From an uncultured Lachnospiraceae bacterium (lineage in GTDB: Bacteria > Bacillota > Clostridia > Lachnospirales > Lachnospiraceae): DNA of 64,000 nt. The notes under the pieces are model-generated. The model made no database searches. It had not been told where the DNA came from and saw only the letters and a list, made by a program, of their open reading frames with translations. Location of the stretch: positions 1-64,000 of the forward strand of contig CAMRSM010000022.1 in the NCBI GenBank assembly GCA_947053345.1. Direction: 5' to 3'. The position numbers and the translations under genes were made by a program. Below, in pieces: positions 44,938 through 53,712 of the stretch. How positions within the stretch are numbered: the stretch's first letter is position 1; every line of letters starts with the position of its first letter.

Positions 44938-45345
44938 ATGGTTGGAAGAATGGAAGAGCGTTTAAAAAATTACGTAAAATGGATGGATGGGATGTTGGCG
45001 GAACTGGAAAACCGTTCGCAAGACTCCGGGATACAGCGTGCGCGTCTGGAAAAAGAAAAAAATGAATTGCTGGTTCAGATCGGATTTTATCAACACGAAA
45101 GGCTGGTTCATCTGATTGTTACCGTTTTGTTTGCGCTGCTTTCGATGCTTGCCCTGATCTGGGTGACGGTTTCCTTTACCCCTGCTGCTGTGGCGCTTTT
45201 GCTCTTGTTTTTTGTGCTCTTGGTTCCTTATATCCGGCATTATTATATCTTGGAGAACGGGACACAGAAACTTTATCGGTATTATGACAGACTGGAGGCA
45301 CTGTTTGATCTGTATGCGGACGCAAATAAACCGGCGGGGCAGTGA
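44938..45345 (+). CDS. hypothetical protein with two TM helices
   Basis: A 135-aa protein (131 if the ATG at 44950 is used) with an N-terminal coiled-coil-like stretch (LAELENRSQDSGIQRARLEKEKNELL), two close TM helices (about 60-80 and 84-101) and a short polar tail. Not recognised. It sits 97 bp after the MazG-like gene and 117 bp before larE. Confidence 0.7.
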   Translation: MVGRMEERLKNYVKWMDGMLAELENRSQDSGIQRARLEKEKNELLVQIGFYQHERLVHLIVTVLFALLSMLALIWVTVSFTPAAVALLLLFFVLLVPYIRHYYILENGTQKLYRYYDRLEALFDLYADANKPAGQ

Positions 45346-45462
45346 TGAAAATGCTTCGCAGAGAATGGGATTGTATTGATTCGGACGATATGGCGGATTT
45401 ATGACAACAGCCGGCTTGGTTCGGGGGTTGCCGCAGATTAGGAAGGAGAATGGAAAAGGACA

Positions 45463-46218
45463 ATGACATTACAAGAATTTTTTCAACAGCACAAAAAAGT
45501 TGCCGTTGCTTTTTCCGGAGGGGTGGATTCGGCATACTTGCTGTATGCGGCGAAGTCCTGCGGCGCGGATGTACGCGCATACTATGTAAAATCGGAATTT
45601 CAGCCCCAATTCGAACAAAACGATGCAAAGCGCTTCGCGGCAGAGCAGGGGATCGCGCTGCGGGTGATAAAACTTTCGGTTTTGGAGGATGCCCATGTCT
45701 ATGAAAATCCGCCGGAGCGCTGTTACTATTGTAAGCAGAGGATTTTTTCGGCAGTCAAAAAGGCAGCAAAGGAGGATGGTTTTTCTGTCCTGCTTGACGG
45801 GACAAATGCTTCCGATACGGCATCCGACCGTCCCGGGATGCGCGTGCTCCCGGAGCTTTCGGTATACTCTCCGCTGCGTGTCTGCGGGCTGACAAAATCC
45901 ATGATACGGGAATTATCCAGGGCACATGGTTTGTTTACCTGGGACAAGCCTGCCTATGCCTGCCTTGCCACAAGGATTCCGGCGGGCGAAGAGATTACGG
46001 GACAAAAGCTTGCGGCAGTGGAGGCGGCGGAGGATTTTTTGTTTTCGCTTGGGTTTACGGATTTCCGTGTCCGCACGCACGGGAAAAATGCGAAAATACA
46101 GTTGCCGGAGGAAGGATTTTCCCGGTTGTTTACATGCCGGGGCGAGGTTTATGCCGAATTGAAAAAGCATTTTGATGCGGTGGTACTTGATCTTGAGCCG
46201 CGGGGAGGGATGGAATGA
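45463..46218 (+). CDS. larE: ATP-dependent sulfur transferase LarE (three-cysteine type)
   Basis: Supplies sulfur to the pyridinium dithioester in nickel-pincer nucleotide (NPN) synthesis. The 251-aa protein has the PP-loop AFSGGVDSAYL (residues 16-26). Three cysteines (87 and 90 in ERCYYCKQ, and 166 in AYACLATR) match LarE forms that bind a [4Fe-4S] cluster and pass on an extra sulfur, unlike the single-Cys sacrificial form of Lactiplantibacillus. The gene is first in larE-B-C and its end overlaps larB by 4 bp. The enzyme that uses the cofactor (LarA-type racemase) is not in this window. Confidence 0.93.
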   Translation: MTLQEFFQQHKKVAVAFSGGVDSAYLLYAAKSCGADVRAYYVKSEFQPQFEQNDAKRFAAEQGIALRVIKLSVLEDAHVYENPPERCYYCKQRIFSAVKKAAKEDGFSVLLDGTNASDTASDRPGMRVLPELSVYSPLRVCGLTKSMIRELSRAHGLFTWDKPAYACLATRIPAGEEITGQKLAAVEAAEDFLFSLGFTDFRVRTHGKNAKIQLPEEGFSRLFTCRGEVYAELKKHFDAVVLDLEPRGGME

Positions 46219-46973
46219 ACCATGATATCAGGGAATTGCTGGCTGGGGTGCGGGACGGGAAAGTTTCGGTGGACGACGCTCTTTTGAGCCTGAAGAGAAA
46301 GCCGTTCGAAGATATCGGCTATGCCAAGGTTGACATGCACCGCAAACTGCGGCAGGGGGCGGCGGAGGTGATCTACGGCGCGGGGAAGACGGCAAAGCAG
46401 ATGGCCGGCATCGTGGAGACGATGCGGAAAAACGGGCAGGAACTGGTGTTGATCACCCGTCTGGAGGAAGAAGCGGCAAAGGTGATCGCCGCGGTGCATC
46501 CGCTTGTGTATTATGGGGAGGCGCGCTGCGGGGTCGTCGGGAAAATCCTGGAACCATACGGCATCGGAAGGATCGTTGTGGCAACCGGGGGGACGAGCGA
46601 TATTCCGGTGGCGGAGGAGGCGGCGCTGACCGCGCAGGTTTTGGGCAATGAAGTCGTGCGGCTCTACGATGTCGGTGTGGCGGGACTGCACCGGACACTG
46701 TCACATTTGGACGAGATTATGGGAGCGAGTGTGATCATCGCGATTGCGGGCATGGAGGGAGCGCTTGCCAGTGTGATCGGCGGGCTCGCGGACTGCCCGG
46801 TGATCGCGGTTCCGACGAGCGTGGGGTACGGCGCGTCGTTCCACGGGCTCTCGGCGCTGTTGTCCATGCTCAATTCCTGCGCGAGCGGGGTGTCGGTGGT
46901 AAATATTGACAACGGGTTCGGGGCGGGGTATCTTGCCAGCATGATCAACCACATGCGGGGAACGGAATCATAA
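46215..46973 (+). CDS. larB: NPN biosynthesis carboxylase/hydrolase LarB
   Basis: Carboxylates nicotinic acid adenine dinucleotide and cleaves off AMP to start NPN cofactor synthesis. The 252-aa protein has a LarB N-terminal part (IGYAKVDMHRKLRQGAAEVIYG) and a PurE-like core (IVVATGGTSDIPVAEEAALT, YGASFHGLSALLSMLNSCASG, NIDNGFGAG). Length is the usual one. It begins with an ATG in the larE stop (ATGA overlap) and is 126 bp before larC. Confidence 0.95.
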   Translation: MNHDIRELLAGVRDGKVSVDDALLSLKRKPFEDIGYAKVDMHRKLRQGAAEVIYGAGKTAKQMAGIVETMRKNGQELVLITRLEEEAAKVIAAVHPLVYYGEARCGVVGKILEPYGIGRIVVATGGTSDIPVAEEAALTAQVLGNEVVRLYDVGVAGLHRTLSHLDEIMGASVIIAIAGMEGALASVIGGLADCPVIAVPTSVGYGASFHGLSALLSMLNSCASGVSVVNIDNGFGAGYLASMINHMRGTES

Positions 46974-47098
46974 AGCAATCCGTGCCGTGCCAAAGAAATT
47001 CTACGGGAGCAAAGCGCACCGGGGGATTTTGGGGCAGGGCGCGGGAAATGCTTTATTCTGCGTTTCTGCCAATGAATTATAATAAGGAGGAATCGGAT

Positions 47099-48709
47099 TT
47101 GCGGACACTTTATTTTGATTGCGGTATGGGAGCTGCCGGGGATATGCTGACGGCGGCGTTGCTTGAGCTTGTGCCGGATCCGGAGGGATTTTTGCGGGAT
47201 TTCGCGGCGCTTGGGATTCCGGGTGTCCGGATGGTGCGGGAGGATTCGGTGAAATGCGGGATCAGGGGAATCCATGTTTTGGTTACGGTGGATGGCGAGG
47301 AGGAGATCTCGCATGACCATGCCGGTGGAATTGCCTGTAACCACGGCCATGACCACGCGGAGGGAGCTGTCCATGCCCACGGTCATGGAGATGGCGATGG
47401 GACTGACTGCTCCAACGGACACTGTCACGCGGGAGAACCTGCCGGTGCCCACGGTCATGGAGATGGCGATGGGACTGACTGCTCCAACGGACACTGTCAC
47501 GCGGGAGAACCTGCCGGTGCCCACGGTCATGGAGATGGCGATGCAGCTGCCAGCATGCCGGGTCACTGCCATGCGGAAGAAACCGCCCATCCCTGCGGCC
47601 ATGGACATGGCGATGGAACTGCCGGCACACATGGGCACAATCACAGCGAAGCCACCAGCCACGTACACCACCACACCGGTCTCCACGACATCGAACATCT
47701 CGTGCGCTGTCATCTTGCCCTCCCGAAGAAGGTGCAGGACGATATCATGGCAGTATTCGGTCTGATCGCGGAGGCAGAGAGCCATGTGCACAATGTGCCG
47801 GTTACCGACATCCATTTCCATGAGGTCGGCACGCTGGACGCGGTTGCGGATATTACGGCGGTCTGCATGTTAATGAACCGTCTGGCACCGGAGGCGGTGG
47901 TAGTCTCCCCGGTGCATGTCGGGAGCGGGCAGGTGCGCTGTGCACACGGGATCCTTCCTGTCCCGGCACCTGCCACGGCTTATATTCTAAAGGATGTGCC
48001 GATTTATGGCGGCGGTATCCGGGGAGAACTTTGTACGCCGACCGGGGCGGCTCTCTTAAAGCATTTTGCCACGCGCTTTGGGGATATGCCGGTCATGAAG
48101 ACGGAGGCGGTCGGCTATGGGATGGGAAAAAAGGATTTCGAGGCGGCAAATTGTGTCCGCGCGTTTCTGGGACAGACAGGGAAGGATTCGGGGGCAGTGT
48201 CCCGGACAGCGGATTGTTCCGAAGAGACGGCGGGTGAGGAAGATTTTTCCGGTTTGGCATCCGACGGGGTATATTCGGGCGATACGGTAATTGAACTGTC
48301 CTGCAATCTTGACGATATGACGGCGGAGGCGATGGGGTTTGCAATGGAACGCCTCTTGGAAGGCGGTGCCCTCGAAGTCTACACGGTTGGCGTGGGCATG
48401 AAGAAAATGCGTCCGGGTGTCCTGCTCACTGTTTTGTGTACGCAGGAAAAACGGGAGGAAATGGTTGGGCTTTTGTTCCGGCATACAACGACGATCGGTG
48501 TCCGCGAGGCGAAAATGGCACGGTATATCCTTGACCGGCAGACCGTATCGGAGCAGACCCCTTTTGGGCCGGTGCGCCGCAAGGATTCGGCAGGCTATGG
48601 CATTTCCCGCTCAAAATATGAGTATGAGGATGTGGCGCGCATTGCGAGGGAACAGGGAATGGGTTTAGAAAAGGTGTATGAGATTATCCGTGGGAGGAAA
48701 GGGGAATAG
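47099..48709 (+). CDS. larC: nickel insertion protein LarC with expanded His-rich tract
   Basis: CTP-dependent cyclometallase that puts nickel into the pincer cofactor. The 536-aa single-frame protein keeps both LarC1 (LYFDCGMGAAGDMLTAAL) and LarC2 parts; some lactobacilli make them by ribosomal frameshift, here no shift is needed. The start is a TTG at 47099 with AAGGAGG 8-10 nt upstream, giving the canonical N-terminus. Residues about 70-200 form a His/Gly/Asp-rich tract, partly a 24-aa repeat in tandem, that could hold nickel or zinc. The C-terminal half has the normal SCNLDDMTAEAMGFAMERL and VGMKKMRPGVLLTVLC. Confidence 0.93.
   Translation: MRTLYFDCGMGAAGDMLTAALLELVPDPEGFLRDFAALGIPGVRMVREDSVKCGIRGIHVLVTVDGEEEISHDHAGGIACNHGHDHAEGAVHAHGHGDGDGTDCSNGHCHAGEPAGAHGHGDGDGTDCSNGHCHAGEPAGAHGHGDGDAAASMPGHCHAEETAHPCGHGHGDGTAGTHGHNHSEATSHVHHHTGLHDIEHLVRCHLALPKKVQDDIMAVFGLIAEAESHVHNVPVTDIHFHEVGTLDAVADITAVCMLMNRLAPEAVVVSPVHVGSGQVRCAHGILPVPAPATAYILKDVPIYGGGIRGELCTPTGAALLKHFATRFGDMPVMKTEAVGYGMGKKDFEAANCVRAFLGQTGKDSGAVSRTADCSEETAGEEDFSGLASDGVYSGDTVIELSCNLDDMTAEAMGFAMERLLEGGALEVYTVGVGMKKMRPGVLLTVLCTQEKREEMVGLLFRHTTTIGVREAKMARYILDRQTVSEQTPFGPVRRKDSAGYGISRSKYEYEDVARIAREQGMGLEKVYEIIRGRKGE
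47375..47542. repeat. 72-bp in-frame tandem repeat in larC
   Basis: A 72-bp unit starting GCCCACGGTCATGGAGATGG occurs at 47375-47446 and 47447-47518, with a partial third copy from 47519. The copies appear identical at DNA level, so the duplication is recent. Each full unit adds 24 residues with six His. Confidence 0.85.
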
Positions 48710-48750
48710 CGGTTTTCTGGCTGGCGGTCAGTGAAAATCACAGTTTTCTC

Positions 48751-48778
48751 TAAACTTTTTTCCCTAAAATGCCGATAA
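48751..48778 (+). promoter_or_regulatory. sigma-28 (sigma-D) type promoter
   Basis: TAAA (48751-48754), 16-bp spacer, GCCGATAA (48771-48778), a near-perfect match to the motility sigma factor consensus TAAA-N15/16-GCCGATAA. It lies in the 302-bp gap after larC, about 230 bp upstream of the next gene. Confidence 0.75.
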
Positions 48779-48856
48779 ATGATGTGGGTTCGGTCATATG
48801 GGCTTTTCGGCTGCATGTGTCTGTTCGCGTTATGATGGTCAAAAAGCTATGGATGG

Positions 48857-48900
48857 CGCTGTGATTTCCAGGATGGAATTGGGAAATCATGGCGCTTTTT
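48857..48900 (+). terminator. terminator-like hairpin downstream of the sigma-28 promoter
   Basis: GCGCTGTGATTTCC pairs with GGAAATCATGGCGC (two G-U pairs) around an 11-nt loop, then TTTTT. It may terminate larC readthrough or, since the sigma-28 promoter is upstream of it, end a short RNA of about 115 nt or act as an attenuator for the next gene. Confidence 0.65.
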
Positions 48901-49011
48901 GCGTGGCGTGGCGCAATGTCTGACCGGACTTAAAAAAATAAGCGAGCCACTTGGACCGTTTTGGAAAGTGGCGCAGTCCCGAATGCCAGACGGACTGCGG
49001 AAAGGAGAACG

Positions 49012-49932
49012 ATGGCGATCAAAGCAGTACAATCCGGATCCGCTGGGTATGCATATCCGGAAAAAACAAAAGAGGGGAAAGAAGGGATGGATTACCAGAA
49101 ATTTTTGAGGGAGAAGATCCTGGAGCTTAATGAAAAATTTAAGAAGGGGGAATGCGAGCCGAGTTACCAGATTGGCGCTGCCTCTTATACGGAGAAGGAG
49201 TGGGACAATCTTCTGGAAAAATTTGATACATTGCAGGAAGAGATCCGTACCCAGATGCGAGAGGAACATGAAAGGAGGGCGCAGCAGGAAGAAAAAACTG
49301 CGGATACCCGGAAGAAAGAACTAGCGGAAAGCGTGCAGGAGAAAACAGGTACAAAAAAAGCGGCTGGGCAGGCAACAAAGACCGGATGGTATGCAGAAGC
49401 GGCATCACAGGAGGCAAGTCTGCTTTCCGGCGCGTATACCACGGCAACTTACCCGGCGGCAAGCCATAAGGACGTGCCGGATCTTTACATTACCTGTTAT
49501 ACTGCGGAAGGGATTTTTTGCCGGAAGGCAGGGCAGAGTGCAGGATATGAATGGATGATCCCGTTCAGTAAGGAAGGAGAATACGATAAAGTAATGGAGT
49601 TCATCGGCCGCTTCCCGCAGGATATGAATCTTAGATTTTCTTCACGAAAGAATTTTTGGGAGGATTTTTTAAATGACCGGATTGATCTTGACGGTTTTAT
49701 GGAATTTGTGGAAGGAAGCGAGCTTGGCGTACCGGATTACACGGTGACAGACGGGGAGTCCGTTTTCATTGACCGGAAAAAGGCGGCGTGGGCAAAATAC
49801 ATGAACCAGGATATCGGGCAGTTTTATACGGCACAGGAAATGGAGCAGATGCAGGCAGAGCGGATCAAGGAGAATGCTTCAAAGGTTGCTGGGTATTATG
49901 AAGACAGGAATCATTCTTCACGGCCGGAATGA
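49012..49932 (+). CDS. hypothetical protein under a sigma-28-type promoter
   Basis: A 306-aa protein, soluble, with no signal peptide. The N-terminal third includes a helical segment with SYQIGAASYTEKEWDNLLEK, a Glu/Lys/Gln-rich coiled stretch follows (residues 95-125), and the C-terminal half (IPFSKEGEYDKVMEFIGRF, VPDYTVTDGESVFIDRKKA) looks globular. I have no family name for it. AAAGGAG precedes the ATG. The promoter class hints at a motility or late flagellar regulon, but no flagellar gene is in the window. Confidence 0.7.
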   Translation: MAIKAVQSGSAGYAYPEKTKEGKEGMDYQKFLREKILELNEKFKKGECEPSYQIGAASYTEKEWDNLLEKFDTLQEEIRTQMREEHERRAQQEEKTADTRKKELAESVQEKTGTKKAAGQATKTGWYAEAASQEASLLSGAYTTATYPAASHKDVPDLYITCYTAEGIFCRKAGQSAGYEWMIPFSKEGEYDKVMEFIGRFPQDMNLRFSSRKNFWEDFLNDRIDLDGFMEFVEGSELGVPDYTVTDGESVFIDRKKAAWAKYMNQDIGQFYTAQEMEQMQAERIKENASKVAGYYEDRNHSSRPE

Positions 49933-50042
49933 CCGACATAAAGCGCGTTTTTCTTGCTTTGGCGATTATTTTGATGTGGGGATAACGCAGGAAATGCCGG
50001 TATAGTGCTTTCTGCTGCACCCTGGGAAAAGGAGAGGAAAAA

Positions 50043-50537
50043 ATGATCCGTAGTGATGTGTTTTATAATAATTTTAACAATAGGACGGCAGACCGTTTTG
50101 CCCGCGGGGCGCAAAAGAAGACTTCAAAGGCTTACGGGGCGGAATTGTTTGGAAAAGAGGGAGAGGGGCAAGAAGAAAAACTGGGAAAATATGGGAAACA
50201 AAGTGTGCTCGACGATGCGCAGGCGACGGGCAAAGGGCAGGGGGCAATGCCAAAAACGGAGACGGAGAGCCAGATTATAGTGAAGCCGGACGGATCGAGG
50301 GTACTGGTTATCACGGTGCGCTGCGGGCAGAGCGTGAAAGTGAAAAGTTTAAAACTTTCCGATCCGACGGACATGGAAAATGAGCAGGGAAAGGAAGGTG
50401 TCGGTGGAAAAACGGAAGGAGAAACTGTAAAGACCGGGGACGGGAGAGAGGCAACGGTTCTCGCGGACGGAAGCGTGCAGATAAGTGCGGCGTACGCCGC
50501 GAACGGAGGTTTTCTCTTAACAGGAGGGACAGAATAA
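50043..50537 (+). CDS. hypothetical low-complexity soluble protein
   Basis: A 164-aa protein rich in Gly, Lys, Glu and Thr, with a short ordered part IIVKPDGSRVLVITVRCGQ and an N-terminus MIRSDVFYNNFNNRTADRF that recalls small flagellar-regulon proteins only in style. No membrane segment. AAAGGAGAGG precedes the ATG. It is 110 bp after the previous gene in the same direction and may share its sigma-28 transcript. Function unknown. Confidence 0.65.
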   Translation: MIRSDVFYNNFNNRTADRFARGAQKKTSKAYGAELFGKEGEGQEEKLGKYGKQSVLDDAQATGKGQGAMPKTETESQIIVKPDGSRVLVITVRCGQSVKVKSLKLSDPTDMENEQGKEGVGGKTEGETVKTGDGREATVLADGSVQISAAYAANGGFLLTGGTE

Positions 50538-50705
50538 AGAGCGCACGGCTGTAATTTGGAGCTTGGCGGGAAGGAAACTGCCTGAGCATGCAGGGGCTTT
50601 CGTATTCATTTTATGAAATTTTTGGCGGCGGTTTCTTCCAGTATGGAATTTTGTTTTAGGGAGATGATACAAAAGGGGGCGAGAAAGAAAACACGGAGGA
50701 GGAAA

Positions 50706-51284
50706 ATGGAGCGGTTGGAGAAATATTTGGTTCAATACTGCGCGCCGACGCTGGCCTGCCTGAAAACGGCAAATCTATTTTCCTGCCCGGAGAGCATGCT
50801 TCCGGCGCTTTATGAGAGTTTGGCGGGATGGAATATCTGCATGCGGGGGAAGGGGATAAAACTGTGCCTGCTGAAGGAAGAAGGAAACGCATTGGTGTAT
50901 GTGTACCGGGTGGGGAAGCTCGAGAGCGACCTCATGCAGCCTGCGGCATTCCGGATCCTGAAAGGCTGCGGTTACGAGACGGCAAAGGAGGAGGGCGCGA
51001 TTTGCACGCTGAAAGAACGTCTGAAAAAAAGCGGGGAATTTCCGCATGAGATTGGATTATTCTTAGGATACCCGCCGGGAGATGTGCGGGGATTTATCCG
51101 TTACGGTGGGCGGTGTTTTAAATGCACCGGATGTTGGAAAGTGTACGGGGATGAGGAAGCGGCCAGACGCGTGTTTGCGAGATTTGAGCGCTGCAGGCGC
51201 GCGTATATGCGGCTGTGGCAGGCCGGCGAGAGCATTATGCAGCTTACGGTGGCTGCCACGGAGGATACCAAAGATTTTGATTAG
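50706..51284 (+). CDS. DUF3793 family protein
   Basis: A 192-aa protein with the DUF3793 layout: N-terminal YCAPTLACLKTANLF, and the highly conserved HEIGLFLGYPPGDVRGFI, then CFKCTGCWKVYGD. These proteins are widespread in anaerobic Firmicutes and uncharacterised; they are often near flavodoxin and iron uptake genes. ATG at 50706 with GGAGGAGG upstream. It has its own strong terminator, so it is likely the end of the unit. Confidence 0.88.
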   Translation: MERLEKYLVQYCAPTLACLKTANLFSCPESMLPALYESLAGWNICMRGKGIKLCLLKEEGNALVYVYRVGKLESDLMQPAAFRILKGCGYETAKEEGAICTLKERLKKSGEFPHEIGLFLGYPPGDVRGFIRYGGRCFKCTGCWKVYGDEEAARRVFARFERCRRAYMRLWQAGESIMQLTVAATEDTKDFD

Positions 51285-51294
51285 CAAAGAAGGA

Positions 51295-51338
51295 GGAAAG
51301 CCGGAACGGGGAATTTTGTTTCGGCTTTCCGTTTTTTT
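51295..51338 (+). terminator. Rho-independent terminator of the DUF3793 gene
   Basis: GGAAAGCCGGAA pairs with TTTCGGCTTTCC around a 13-nt loop and is followed by GTTTTTTT. Confidence 0.85.
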
Positions 51339-51444
51339 GCATATTTTAAGGCCGTTGGATGGAATTGTGATTTCCCGTTGACTTAATTTTTTTATTTTGC
51401 TAGAATTTGTTTCAGGAAGTCACCCACTCAAAAAACAGGAGGTC

Positions 51445-52165
51445 ATGGAAGATCATATGAATGAATCCATACTTCAACACTATTTGGAAACCAGTATTTA
51501 TACATATGTAGGGGCATACAAAGATTTTGTATTATCGCTGCCGGATGACATTCCTTCCATAGGAATGCTGGTCTGTGGCCAGATCACCCATCCGTCCATG
51601 TATTTCACGGAGCCGTCCCCTTATCTGGAAGAAACTTATTTGGGGAAATTTTCGTCTTATCCGAAGCATCGCTTCAAAAATGAGAATGAGTTATACATTA
51701 CGGCGGTTTCTATGATCGCCGGAATTTTGCGTCTTGACGAAACGGGATTTACGAAGAACCGGGATGTGACAAAAAGGATCACGGTTTCCCGCAGGCAGGC
51801 TTCGGTGTTATTCAGCGCAATCTTAAAAGCGAAGGGGATTCCGTGCCGTTCCAGGGCTGGGTTTATGGATTTTGGCGATGAGGGTGAGAGCTATTTGGAA
51901 CACTGGGTGAATGAATATTGATTTGTTCATGGATTTTCACGCGTTGATGAACAATGAAATTTTTTATTCGTACCAGCCGCTCTATTTGCGCGGCGGGATA
52001 TTATCCCTGCGCGAGAGTGAATTGTGTGAACTCGATTCTTTGGCGGAATTGCTGGCAGAACCGGATCAAAATATGGAGCGGATCCGACATCTTTGGGATA
52101 CAAACGAAAAATGGTCAGTTTTGACGAACAATACGCAAAATGTTTACCATGATACATTTCGGTAA
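51445..52165 (+). pseudogene. transglutaminase-like protein gene, broken
   Basis: Two overlapping frames belong to one former gene. The first (to 51921) holds the catalytic-Cys region, VSRRQASVLFSAILKAKGIPCRSRAGFMDFG, then EHWVNEY, the His motif, and stops. The second (51911-52165) resumes with MDFHALMNNEIFYSYQPLYL in another frame. In intact transglutaminase-like proteins of this kind about 60 residues separate these two blocks, so an internal deletion plus frame change is likely. The first part still has a good AGGAGGT site at the ATG. Confidence 0.7.
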
Positions 52166-52206
52166 AAAATTAAATTGATATGGGCTGCGGGAGGAAGGAT
52201 GCTGCG

Positions 52207-53289
52207 ATGAGGGGAAAAAAGAAGAAGCATATTGTTTTGTTTGCGGTTGTCTGCTGTTTCTTTCTTGGGGCTTTTTCTGCCTCCTGCCATTTTTCGGCGC
52301 GCAGGAACGGGGAGTCGGATGCGGGGGAGGAAACCGGCGGTGCGGCACTTGAGTTTTTTGCGATGGACACTTTTATGCGGGTGGAAGCCTACGGGGAGGA
52401 CGGGCAGGCGGATGCCGCAGTAAAAGCGGCGCAGGAGGAGGTTTTTCGGCTGGAGAAGCTTTGGGCTGCCGGGGTGGATACGGGTGAGATCGGGCAGGTA
52501 AATGCCCGGCAGGGCGGGAAGGTTTCGGCGGATACGGTTGCTTTGCTGACGCGCGCGAAGGAATTGCATGTCCTGACGGGGGGAGCGTTTGATATCAGCA
52601 TTTATCCCCTGATGCGTGCATGGGGGTTTGTGGATAAACAGTACCGCGTACCGTCCGCCGGCGAACTTGCGGGGCTGCTAAAGATGACCGACGCAATGCA
52701 GGTTCTTGTCGATGAGGCGGGCGGGACGGTAGAATTTGGATTGGAGGGGATGCAGATCGACCTTGGCGGTATTGCGAAGGGTTACGCTTCCGCGCGCATC
52801 ATGGAGATATACCGGGAAGCGGGGATTATGAGCGGGCTGGTCAGCCTCGGGGGCAATGTGCAGGCGCTTGGCAGGAAACCGGACGGGAGTTTATGGCGCA
52901 TTGGTGTGAAGGATCCGGCCGGCGGGGAGGATTATCTTGGCATTTTGCGGGTGGAGGATAAGGCGGTGGTCACTTCGGGCGGTTATGAGCGGTATTTTGT
53001 GCAGGACGGCGTGCGCTACCATCATATCTTGGATCCGGCAACGGGATACCCGGCGGACGCTGGGCTTCTCAGCGTGACGGTGGCCAGCGGTGACGGGACG
53101 CTCGCGGACGGGCTGTCCACTTCGCTTTTTATCATGGGCAGGGAGCGTGCGGTGCAGTTTTGGCGGGAGCATGCGGAGGAATTTGATATGGTTTTGTATA
53201 CCAATGAGGGGGAATTGTACGTGACGGAGGGGATTGCGGAGGATTTTACCACCAGCTTTCCGGTTCAGATAATTAAGAAGGAGCCATGA
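52207..53289 (+). CDS. apbE: FAD:protein FMN transferase (ApbE family lipoprotein)
   Basis: Attaches FMN covalently to Thr/Ser of target flavoproteins such as Rnf/Nqr subunits. The 360-aa protein has an N-terminal signal with lipobox (FSASC, Cys27), so it acts outside the membrane. Core features are FFAMDTFMRVEAYG, LTGGAFDISIYPL, DLGGIAKGYA, SLGGNVQALG and HHILDPATGYPA. The ATG at 52207 is used because it gives the signal peptide and has GGAGG upstream. First of three tightly spaced genes (apbE, NusG_II, Gx transporter). Confidence 0.94.
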   Translation: MRGKKKKHIVLFAVVCCFFLGAFSASCHFSARRNGESDAGEETGGAALEFFAMDTFMRVEAYGEDGQADAAVKAAQEEVFRLEKLWAAGVDTGEIGQVNARQGGKVSADTVALLTRAKELHVLTGGAFDISIYPLMRAWGFVDKQYRVPSAGELAGLLKMTDAMQVLVDEAGGTVEFGLEGMQIDLGGIAKGYASARIMEIYREAGIMSGLVSLGGNVQALGRKPDGSLWRIGVKDPAGGEDYLGILRVEDKAVVTSGGYERYFVQDGVRYHHILDPATGYPADAGLLSVTVASGDGTLADGLSTSLFIMGRERAVQFWREHAEEFDMVLYTNEGELYVTEGIAEDFTTSFPVQIIKKEP

Positions 53290-53311
53290 CGGGCGGCGGA
53301 AGGGAGACGGC

Positions 53312-53689
53312 TTGAAGAAGAAGGATGTAATGTTGGCGGCAGGGTTGCTTCTGGCGGCATTTTTGCTTTTTTTGGTGATGCGCCTGCGGGGGCAGGGGGA
53401 TGGCGAGCAAGTCCGGGTTACGGTGGACGGGAAGACGTACGGGACATATTCGCTTTTTGAGGAGCGAAAGCTTTGCATCCGACAGGAATCCGGTACGAAT
53501 GTCATCCGCATCAGCGGCGGAACGGTATGGGTGGAGGAGGCGGACTGCCCGGACGGCTACTGTGTCCGGCAGGGCAAGATTCACAGAAAGAATGGGACGA
53601 TCGTGTGCCTGCCGCACAAACTGGTGATCGAGGTGACCGGGGGAGGGGACGGAGGGCAGGAATTGCAGCCGGACGCAGTGGTGCATTAA
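53312..53689 (+). CDS. NusG domain II-containing membrane-anchored protein
   Basis: A 125-aa protein with one N-terminal TM helix (residues 7-24) and an outer domain of the NusG_II type: VRVTVDGKTYGTYSLFEERK, then GGTVWVEEADCPDGYCVRQG, then IVCLPHKLVIEV. Such proteins lie beside apbE and Gx transporters in Firmicutes and are assumed to support flavin-based electron transfer at the membrane; the detailed role is unknown. TTG start with GGAAGGGAG upstream. It begins 22 bp after apbE. Confidence 0.9.
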   Translation: MKKKDVMLAAGLLLAAFLLFLVMRLRGQGDGEQVRVTVDGKTYGTYSLFEERKLCIRQESGTNVIRISGGTVWVEEADCPDGYCVRQGKIHRKNGTIVCLPHKLVIEVTGGGDGGQELQPDAVVH

Positions 53690-53712
53690 AGTACACAGAA
53701 AGGTGAAATTTC

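Noticed and set aside
46664-47821. 385-codon antisense frame opposite larB/larC
   Set aside because: It is a shadow of the GC-rich, repetitive larC sequence; no ribosome site and no plausible protein features.
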